Positions 5,168 through 10,619 of a stretch of DNA of 12,737 nucleotides are shown in pieces (positions within the stretch are counted from its first letter, which is position 1; each line of letters opens with the position of its first letter). The notes below the pieces were generated by a model. The model made no database searches. It was given only the letters and a program-made list of their open reading frames with translations, and had not been told where the DNA came from. Source of the DNA: Nitrospinota bacterium. GTDB taxonomy: Bacteria; Nitrospinota_A; UBA7883. Location of the stretch: positions 1 through 12,737 of the forward strand of contig JAOUNV010000010.1 in the NCBI GenBank assembly GCA_029880775.1, written 5' to 3'. Made by a program: the position numbers and the translations under genes.

Positions 5168-6025
5168 TTACCGATAGAGTCTTGGGTCGATAGCGTCTCG
5201 CAGGCCTTCGCCCAGCAGGTTGTATCCCATGACGGTGATAAGGATGGCCAATCCTGGAAAGACGGAGAGCCACCATGCGATTTCAATGTAGTCCTTGCCC
5301 TGGGTGAGGATATTGCCCCAGCTTGGTGTGGGGGGCTGGACACCTATCCCCAGGAACGAAAGGGACGACTCTGTGAGGATGGCTCCTCCCACTCCCAAGG
5401 TGGCGGAGACGAGCACCGGGGCCAGGGCGTTTGGCATGATATGTCGAAAGATAATGCCCATGTCTGACACACCGATAGCCCTTGCCGCATTGACGAAGTC
5501 GCGCTCCTTCAGAGACAAAAACTCGGCCCGCACAAGCCTGGCCACGCTCATCCAACTGGTGACACCGATGACGATCATGATGTTATATATACTCGGGCTC
5601 AAAAACGCGATGACCGCCAGAATCAGAAAGAACGTTGGCAGCGTGAGCATGATATCGACAAACCGCATGATGATTTCGTCCATCCAGCCGCCGAAGTAGC
5701 CGGCCAGCGCGCCTAGCACCAGGCCAATAGCCGTGGCGATCCCCACCGCGACGAACCCCACAGACAGCGATATTCGCGCGCCATACACCATCCGGGCGAA
5801 GACATCGCGCCCCAGGTCGTCGGTACCCAGCCAGTGCTCGGCGGATGGTGGCGAGAGGATATCCTTCGCGTTGATAAACTCCGGCTTGTGCTGGACCAGG
5901 AACGGGGCGAAGACCGCGACAAAGAAAAGTCCCGCCACGATCAGAGCGCCCGCCACAGCCAGCCAGTCGCTCATAAAGCGCTCCTTGAAAATACGACTGA
6001 ACGTCCTGGGGGCTTTTTCACTCAT
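5168..6025 (-). CDS. ABC transporter permease, DppC/OppC type
   Basis: 285-residue inner-membrane permease of the peptide/nickel (DppC/OppC) group. Seen: a cytoplasmic N-terminus, a first membrane helix (about 20-42), the group hallmark HWLGTDDLGRDVFARMVYGARISL (starting at 65), several further hydrophobic segments, and an EAA loop ERDFVNAARAIG...HIMPN (about 174-199) that contacts the ATPase. The C-terminus GEGLRDAIDPRLYR is typical, so the protein is complete. It overlaps the upstream permease gene by 8 bp, indicating one operon and coupled translation. The stop codon lies in the inverted repeat of the fold-back element. Substrate is not readable; dipeptides, oligopeptides or nickel are the family options. 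Confidence 0.93.
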   Translation of the reverse strand: MSEKAPRTFSRIFKERFMSDWLAVAGALIVAGLFFVAVFAPFLVQHKPEFINAKDILSPPSAEHWLGTDDLGRDVFARMVYGARISLSVGFVAVGIATAIGLVLGALAGYFGGWMDEIIMRFVDIMLTLPTFFLILAVIAFLSPSIYNIMIVIGVTSWMSVARLVRAEFLSLKERDFVNAARAIGVSDMGIIFRHIMPNALAPVLVSATLGVGGAILTESSLSFLGIGVQPPTPSWGNILTQGKDYIEIAWWLSVFPGLAILITVMGYNLLGEGLRDAIDPRLYR

Positions 6026-6992
6026 AATGAATCCTCGGGTCCACCATGGCGTAGCTCACATCCGCCAGCAGGTTGGCAAAAAGCGTCAAAAACGCCATAA
6101 TCACCAGCGATCCCATCACCAAAGGATAGTCCCGACCCATGACAGCCTGATAGAAAAGCTGGCCCGTGCCTGGGATGGAGTAGATGGTTTCGAAAATCAC
6201 CGATCCTCCGATGAGCCCTGGGATCGACAATGCGATGAGCGTGATGATGGGCAAAGTGGCGTTCTTTAAGGCATGTTTATATATAACCGTCCGCTCCGAC
6301 AGCCCTTTTGCCCTGGCGCAGGTGACGTAGTCCTGACGGATAACCTCCAGCATGCTCTGGCGAGTAAACCTGCTCATCCCCGCCAGACTGGTGAGCGCAG
6401 ACATGGAGACCGGCAGCAAAAGATGGGTGCAGTAATCCATGAACTTTCCGTAAGGGCTCAGGTTCGCATGGTTCATCGAGACCACGCCGGAGATGGGGAG
6501 CCAGTCGAGCCATACTCCGAACAAGATCATCAGCAGCAGGGCGAACCAGAATGTGGGCATGGAGAACCCGAAGAAAACGAAGAGGCTGGCGATTCTGTCG
6601 AAATAAGAATATTGATGGGTGGCGGAGAGGACACCGATGGGGATCGAGATCAAGAAGATGACAGCAAGAGAGAGGATATTGATCAGCAGGGTGATCGGCA
6701 ACCTCTCCAGTATTTTATCCAGCACCGGTCGGGCGTCCTGGGAGAAGGAGTCGCCAAAATCGAGGACGGCCACCTTCTTGAGCCATAGCCAGTATTGGAT
6801 ATATATCGGCTCGTCCAGATGATACATCTGGCGCAGCTTGACTATCGACTCGGGGGAGACGTTAGGGTTCAGATCCGTCATCGCCTGGGTGGGCGAGCCT
6901 GGGGCCAGGTGGATGATGGCAAACGAGATGAGGGTGATACCGATCATCATCGGGAGGACCATCATCAACCTTCGTACAATATACGCTCGCAT
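6018..6992 (-). CDS. ABC transporter permease, DppB/OppB type
   Basis: 324-residue inner-membrane permease, the usual partner of the DppC/OppC protein. It starts with the typical helix MRAYIVRRLMMVLPMMIGIT and IIHLAPG, has a long periplasmic loop (about 32-98, including LDEPIYIQYWLWL and LDFGDSF), further helices, an EAA loop QDYVTCARAKG...HALKNA (about 220-245), and ends with MVDPRIHYE. The ATG at 6992 has AGGGA a few nt upstream. No solute-binding protein or ATPase gene lies on either side: downstream is the fold-back element, upstream a terminator and an unrelated surface-protein gene. The pair must use partners encoded elsewhere, or the operon has been cut down. Confidence 0.94.
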   Translation of the reverse strand: MRAYIVRRLMMVLPMMIGITLISFAIIHLAPGSPTQAMTDLNPNVSPESIVKLRQMYHLDEPIYIQYWLWLKKVAVLDFGDSFSQDARPVLDKILERLPITLLINILSLAVIFLISIPIGVLSATHQYSYFDRIASLFVFFGFSMPTFWFALLLMILFGVWLDWLPISGVVSMNHANLSPYGKFMDYCTHLLLPVSMSALTSLAGMSRFTRQSMLEVIRQDYVTCARAKGLSERTVIYKHALKNATLPIITLIALSIPGLIGGSVIFETIYSIPGTGQLFYQAVMGRDYPLVMGSLVIMAFLTLFANLLADVSYAMVDPRIHYE

Positions 6993-7020
6993 CTTTCCCT
7001 GATGTTTTGTTCAAACCCGC

Positions 7021-7029
7021 ATTTTACCA
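7021..7029 (-). promoter_or_regulatory. Possible extended -10 promoter of the permease operon
   Basis: On the minus strand TGGTAAAAT gives a TGn-TAAAAT extended -10 element 28 nt upstream of the dppB-like ATG. No good -35 was found, which is acceptable for an extended -10 promoter but keeps confidence low. Confidence 0.35.
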
Positions 7030-7068
7030 GATTGGGGAGGGAAGAGGCCGCAACAAACGCGCAAACGT

Positions 7069-7115
7069 GGCGCTCCCCACCCGCATGCGCCAACGGGCGC
7101 TCCGTACGCCAACGG
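7069..7115. repeat. Short duplicated module upstream of the permease operon
   Basis: GGCGCTCC (7069 and 7096) and CGCCAACGG (7088 and 7107) each occur twice in the same order, separated by 11 and then 3 bases. The function is unknown; a tandem duplication with an internal deletion would explain it. The rest of the 178-bp spacer holds only the promoter candidate and the terminator. Confidence 0.4.
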
Positions 7116-7121
7116 CACAGC

Positions 7122-7152
7122 AAAAAAAGCCCCCGGACAGGCCGCCCGGGGG
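7122..7152 (-). terminator. Intrinsic terminator of the beta-helix protein gene
   Basis: On the minus strand CCCCCGG (7146-7152) pairs with CCGGGGG (7130-7136) across a 9-nt loop and is followed by C and seven T (7122-7128). It begins 18 nt after the stop codon at 7171-7173. Textbook form; it also separates this gene from the permease operon. Confidence 0.9.
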
Positions 7153-7170
7153 ACTTTGACAATCGCAGTT

Positions 7171-8460
7171 CTACTTCACAGAGAGGTTTCGTACTTCTGA
7201 CTCTATGACACCACCGTGTCCGTCGTCCGCCACCACTTTCCATTGAAACCGCCCCTGCGGCAGGGACATTTCGTCCATACATAGCTCGTCCACGGCGGAG
7301 CCAGGACAGGTGAATCTGGATGAAACCTGGCGATCGCTCCCCCGGCCGCAGGCAATGATGGTCATCGACCCGGATAGAGCCAGCATGGCGATTATCAACG
7401 CCAACCTGCGGCGGCCACCCGAGGTGAACCCAAACCCTATCAGCAACGCAAAAGCCGCCGTGCCACCTGCCGCCAAGCCCTCATAGTAAGCGTGACGCCC
7501 TGCGTTGGAGCCGTGCGACTGCCGGATCGGCTGACAGGTCTCGAATTCACCGTCAGGACAAATATACAGCAGGTACAGTATGTCGTCCCCGTCCTGGTCC
7601 TCCAGCTGCTTCCAGATGAACGCCGCGCTACCCTTACGCATGTCTCCATCGTGGGGGAAGACAAGCCATGAGCCGCCGCCGGAGTGGCTGGGCGGTTTGT
7701 TCGCTGGTCCAGGCTCCGGCTCGGGAGCCGCTGGGCTCGCTGACGGAGGGGCCGCTGGGTTCGCGGGCGGAGGGGCCGCTGGTGGCGGGGGCGGAGGTGG
7801 CGGAGTGGGTGTGGCGGCGAACCTGACACTGACGCTTTTTGCCGCGTCCATTGTCAAGGAGCAGACGTTCGTCAAAACGCCAACGCAGTCCCCACCCCAG
7901 GTGGTCACCATTTTCTTGCCCGGAACGGCGGTGAGGGTGACCTGGCCTCCGGCGGGATAATTATCCGCGCATGTCGGTTTGCAGTCGATTCCAGCGCCTG
8001 CGCCCGCGCTTGGCGGGGCGGTTACGGTCCCAAGTCCGGTCACCGTTATGTTCAAGGGGAATTGTTTCACCTCGTAAGCGCCGATATCGCAGGCAATGCC
8101 TTGAGGCCTGGATATCCCGCGCTGGTCGGCGCCAGTGACGCAAGAGCCTGCGTCTATGGCCACCGAACCGGTGAGCAGGGCATGTGTTTGGGTCTTCCCA
8201 CCATTGTTGGCCAAGGCTCCCATGTTTATATCAGCCAGAAGAGTATTCGGTAAATCACCGGTCGCATTAAGACCGCAGGTTCCATCGCTGTCTATGTTGT
8301 AGCCGGAGGATGTTAATGTTCCAGACCAGGTTCCGCAATCCCCGGCACCCGTATTCCCCGCCACGATGTTGTTTTCTAATACTGCGATACTGCCGACGTC
8401 TATTCCCCCTCCTGATCTTTGCGCAGTGTTACCCACTATCGTGGAGTTGGTAATCGTCAT
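7171..8460 (-). CDS. C-terminal part of a beta-helix surface protein (frame 3 of a broken gene)
   Basis: 430 codons from the ATG at 8460; the homologous frame continues upstream to about 8508. Order: last beta-helix repeats (TITNSTIVGN, SGGGI), a region ending DQRGISRPQGIACDIGAYE (about 112-130) typical of beta-helix proteins with a choice-of-anchor type C-terminus, a divergent InlB B-repeat-like domain (about 136-214: ITVTGLGTV, CADNYPAGGQVTLTA, TTWGGDC, CSLTMDAAKSVSVRF), a Pro/Ala linker (217-257), then a fibronectin-like segment FIWKQLEDQDGDDILYLLY. Next are two hydrophobic helices (about 330-346 and 352-370) split by GGRRR, and the final strands GRFQWKVVADDGHGG...SEVRNL. The second helix ends IIAC, resembling a lipobox. 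The ATG overlaps the preceding frame's stop as TAATG, so reinitiation is conceivable. Likely an envelope-anchored protein. Confidence 0.75.
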   Translation of the reverse strand: MTITNSTIVGNTAQRSGGGIDVGSIAVLENNIVAGNTGAGDCGTWSGTLTSSGYNIDSDGTCGLNATGDLPNTLLADINMGALANNGGKTQTHALLTGSVAIDAGSCVTGADQRGISRPQGIACDIGAYEVKQFPLNITVTGLGTVTAPPSAGAGAGIDCKPTCADNYPAGGQVTLTAVPGKKMVTTWGGDCVGVLTNVCSLTMDAAKSVSVRFAATPTPPPPPPPPAAPPPANPAAPPSASPAAPEPEPGPANKPPSHSGGGSWLVFPHDGDMRKGSAAFIWKQLEDQDGDDILYLLYICPDGEFETCQPIRQSHGSNAGRHAYYEGLAAGGTAAFALLIGFGFTSGGRRRLALIIAMLALSGSMTIIACGRGSDRQVSSRFTCPGSAVDELCMDEMSLPQGRFQWKVVADDGHGGVIESEVRNLSVK

Positions 8461-8651
8461 TATGCCCCCGTTAATCGTGGTGCCGGAGCTAGAGATACCG
8501 CCACCCAGCCAGCAGTGTTGCCGGAGATTGTGGAGTTGGTGACCGTCAGGGTGTCCCCGTCATCGACACTTATCCCACCGCCAGAAACCCTTGCCTTATT
8601 GCCAATAAAGGTGGAGTTGGTGATTGTGGCGTTATGGCGGGGCCCGGTCAT
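8460..8651 (-). pseudogene. Middle fragment of the beta-helix gene (frame 2)
   Basis: Short open frame with repeats NATITNSTFIGNKARVSGGGI and TLTVTNSTISGNTAG, continuing the repeat pattern of the fragments on both sides. The homologous frame extends upstream to about 8742 (LYSENALTVSNSTFSGN, ASRGGGI). It ends out of frame with WVAVSLAPAPRLTGA at 8460. It has no start signal of its own, so it is a piece of the same gene rather than a separate protein. Confidence 0.7.
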
Positions 8652-8719
8652 ATGACCTTCTTGAGAAATTCCACCACCTCGTGAAGCCTGGTTTCCGGAG
8701 AATGTGGAGTTGCTGACCG

Positions 8720-9454
8720 TTAAAGCATTTTCAGAATACAGGCACCACCTCGCCCCGCTTCATTGCCAGAGAACGTGGAGTTTCTGATCGCTGTTGGACC
8801 GAGGCCTGCTATACCCCCTCCATCACCGGATGCGTTGCCGGAGATTGTGGAGTTGGTAACCGTCAATAGGCCCTTAAATACAGTCATCCCGCCGCCCGCC
8901 GTAGTTGCCGCATTGCCGGAGATGGTGCTTTTTGTTACTGTAACCGCGCCTTGGGAATAAATGCCTCCACCGAAGCAATCAGGGTTTTTATTATAGGGGC
9001 AATTTTGGCCACTGGCCTGCCCCCCCGTGATCATAATCCTATCCACCGTAAGGCCCACGGCGGTTTGCACTTGAATTACTCCGTCTGCCGTAACGGCGCC
9101 ATTTCCATTGATTATTGTTTTGGCCGCTCCGGCGCCCTTGATGGTGACGGCGTTTGAAATATCCAGATCGCCGGAGAGGTTCGCGTCATCACCTGTCGCG
9201 CCGGTGAGTGTGTATCTCCCGGCGGGGAGGGATATGATGTCTCCGCCAGTGGCGGCCACGCAGTCGCCCCCGGTGGTATCCGCCATCGCATTGACATTAT
9301 TCACCGCCTCTCGCAGCGAGCAGGCCGCGTCCGTGGCAACGATGTCCGCAGTGGTGTCGACAGTGATAGTGGCAGCCCACGCATTGTCTGTTTGGGCCGA
9401 TCCCAGCGACAGCAAAACGAATAACAACCTGCATTTCAAAAACGCTTTTCTCAT
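8720..9454 (-). CDS. N-terminal part of a beta-helix surface protein, CSLREA type (frame 1 of a broken gene)
   Basis: The ATG at 9454 begins a Sec signal peptide (MRKAFLKCRLLFVLLSLGSA, cleavage after NAWA, residue 27) and has a G-rich site just upstream; the frame is open further up (to 9637) but that part looks non-coding. The mature protein starts ATITVDTTAD and has a CSLREAVNNVNA motif (CSLREA at 45-50), the mark of the CSLREA-domain proteins, followed by right-handed beta-helix repeats (NSTISGNA...GGGI, NSTFSGNEAGRGG). It runs off into CILKML and a stop at 8720, where one base appears to be missing near 8743. Restoring this base and another near 8506 gives one frame from 9454 to 7171 (762 codons including the stop). 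It is either a degraded gene or has two sequence errors; length and coherence of the rest favour a recent break or error. Confidence 0.75.
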   Translation of the reverse strand: MRKAFLKCRLLFVLLSLGSAQTDNAWAATITVDTTADIVATDAACSLREAVNNVNAMADTTGGDCVAATGGDIISLPAGRYTLTGATGDDANLSGDLDISNAVTIKGAGAAKTIINGNGAVTADGVIQVQTAVGLTVDRIMITGGQASGQNCPYNKNPDCFGGGIYSQGAVTVTKSTISGNAATTAGGGMTVFKGLLTVTNSTISGNASGDGGGIAGLGPTAIRNSTFSGNEAGRGGACILKML

Positions 9455-9642
9455 AAGCCCCCCAGATAAATTGGTAACCAGCATCAGAATATGCATAGTT
9501 CCAATAAATCTACCTCCCGCGTTTGCGGCAGGCAGTATAATAATAACTACACCAAGCCTGCATACCACCTCACCACGCCCACTGATATTCCGATGAAATG
9601 TATTACCCACCCAAAGAGAGAGGTCCGAATGCGGCACTGTGC

Positions 9643-9672
9643 CCGACTAGACGGAGTCCGACTAGTCGGGCC
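9643..9672. repeat. Two-unit 15-bp mini-palindrome repeat 3' of htpX
   Basis: CCGAC-TA-GACGG (9643-9654, one mismatch between arms) and CCGAC-TA-GTCGG (9658-9669, perfect) with 3-nt spacers AGT and GCC. Same 5-2-5-3 geometry as the dehydrogenase and panC arrays. Together they also form a larger perfect stem, GCCCGACTAG (9641-9650) with CTAGTCGGGC (9662-9671). It lies 21 bp beyond the htpX stop and could be a 3' end structure, but no T run follows on the minus strand. The units contain TAG in one frame, unlike the repeats inside genes. The rest of the spacer 9455-9692 shows nothing definite. Confidence 0.8.
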
Positions 9673-9692
9673 GGAGCCGACCACCCTACCAG

Positions 9693-10523
9693 TTAAATGG
9701 TGGCTTCGCGCAGGCTCATCAGAGCCGCCACTCTCTCCTCCATCGGGGGATGGGTGGAGAAGAGGCTGGCCATGCTTTTCCCGGATAGCGGGTTGACGAT
9801 GAACATATGCGCAGTGGCCGGTTCCGCGTCCATGGGTATGGTCCGCGCCGCGCCATTGAGCTTTTGCAGGGCGCTGGCCAAAGGCTCCGGGCGCCCCATC
9901 AACATGGCGCCGGTCTTGTCCGCCTCAAACTCCCTGGAGCGGCTGATGGCCATCTGCACCAGCATGGCGGCGACAGGCGCCAGGATCATCAAAGCCAGAC
10001 CCACCAGGGGGTTGGAGTCGCGATCCCGCCCACCAAAAAAGAAGGCGAAATGGCTGAGCATACTGATGGCGCCGGCAAAGGTGGCGGCGATGGTACCGAT
10101 CAGGATGTCCCTGTTTTTCACATGGGCGATCTCGTGAGCCAGCACTCCGGCCAGTTCGTCGCGGTCCAGGATGCGGGTGATCCCCTGAGTGACAGCCACC
10201 ACTGCGTGTTCCGGATTGCGCCCGGTGGCGAAAGCGTTCGGCTGATCGTCCGGGATCAGGTATATGCGGGGCATGGGGATGCCCGCTTTCATGGAAAGCT
10301 CGCGCACCACCTGGAATACCCAGGGGGCTTCAGATTCGGTGATAGGCTGGGCGCGGTACATCCGCAGCACCATTTTGTCGCTGTAGAAATATGAGAAAAA
10401 ATTCATTCCGATGGCGATCACAAACGCGATAACCATCCCCTGTTCCCCACCGACAATTCGACCTATGGATATAAAGAGAAGGGTCATGGCCGTCAGCAAA
10501 AAGCCGGTTTTCATCGTATTCAT
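9693..10523 (-). CDS. htpX: Membrane zinc metalloprotease HtpX
   Basis: 276-residue M48-family protease of the inner membrane that degrades misfolded membrane proteins. Two N-terminal membrane segments (about 6-21 and 29-46), the conserved PRIYLIPDDQPNAFATGRNPEHAVVAVTQG region (starting at 85), the zinc site HEIAH (130-134) with catalytic Glu131, two further hydrophobic stretches (about 141-164 and 173-194), the third ligand region SREFEAD with Glu198, and the C-terminal FSTHPPMEERVAAL. Complete and of normal length (E. coli about 293). The ATG at 10523 has GGAGG 12 nt upstream; an ATG three codons later is farther from that site. It has its own promoter, so it is not simply cotranscribed with ubiD. 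Confidence 0.97.
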   Translation of the reverse strand: MNTMKTGFLLTAMTLLFISIGRIVGGEQGMVIAFVIAIGMNFFSYFYSDKMVLRMYRAQPITESEAPWVFQVVRELSMKAGIPMPRIYLIPDDQPNAFATGRNPEHAVVAVTQGITRILDRDELAGVLAHEIAHVKNRDILIGTIAATFAGAISMLSHFAFFFGGRDRDSNPLVGLALMILAPVAAMLVQMAISRSREFEADKTGAMLMGRPEPLASALQKLNGAARTIPMDAEPATAHMFIVNPLSGKSMASLFSTHPPMEERVAALMSLREATI

Positions 10524-10550
10524 TTAATTTTCACGCCTCCACATTCAAGT

Positions 10551-10566
10551 TTATTCTCATGAATAA
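10551..10566. promoter_or_regulatory. Dyad at the htpX transcription start
   Basis: TTATTC-TCAT-GAATAA is a perfect 6-bp dyad beginning next to the -10 element and covering the expected start site of the htpX promoter. It could be an operator or a 5' RNA hairpin. It does not match the CIRCE element. Confidence 0.35.
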
Positions 10567-10595
10567 CCTATAGAACCGGGAAAGGGCGTTGTCAA
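10567..10595 (-). promoter_or_regulatory. sigma70 promoter of htpX
   Basis: On the minus strand TTGACA (10590-10595, perfect -35), a 17-nt spacer and TATAGG (10567-10572, -10). It leaves a 5' UTR of about 37 nt before the ATG at 10523, holding GGAGG. A GC hairpin with G-rich arms (about 10577-10602) overlaps the -35 and may be the weak 3' end of the ubiD transcript. Confidence 0.6.
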
Positions 10596-10619
10596 TGCCC
10601 GGCTGTGTGAAAGAGCGAT

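Larger units (their letters stand above)
4942..5170. mobile_element. 229-bp fold-back (MITE-like) element between convergent genes
   Basis: The ends are 25-bp inverted repeats (4942-4966 and 5146-5170) with one mismatch. The inner 20 bp, CCACTACGTTTGGATAGTGG at 4947-4966, is perfectly repeated in reverse complement at 5146-5165. Each end is itself a small hairpin (CCACTA/TAGTGG). Beyond the ends is a direct repeat CCGA, or CCGAT if the first base of the left end is counted (4938-4942 and 5171-5175), which could be a target duplication but is short. The outer TAA of each end is the stop codon of the flanking gene (HNH on the left, dppC-like on the right). The interior holds no ORF, a central palindrome (5046-5063) and two strong hairpins. 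It could be a non-autonomous element or an elaborate shared terminator. Confidence 0.6.

Noticed and set aside
7700..7815. GC-rich low-complexity tract as a regulatory or mobile repeat
   Set aside because: It encodes the Pro/Ala linker of the surface protein, a common low-complexity linker.
8460..8960. Direct repeats around GTGGAGTTGGTGACCGTCA as a DNA repeat family
   Set aside because: They are explained by the protein repeat TVTNSTISGN of the beta-helix gene; the DNA similarity follows from the repeated peptide.
9455..9637. Upstream extension of the beta-helix ORF to an ATG at 9637
   Set aside because: The signal peptide begins at the ATG at 9454; the extension has no domain-like pattern and would bury the signal peptide.
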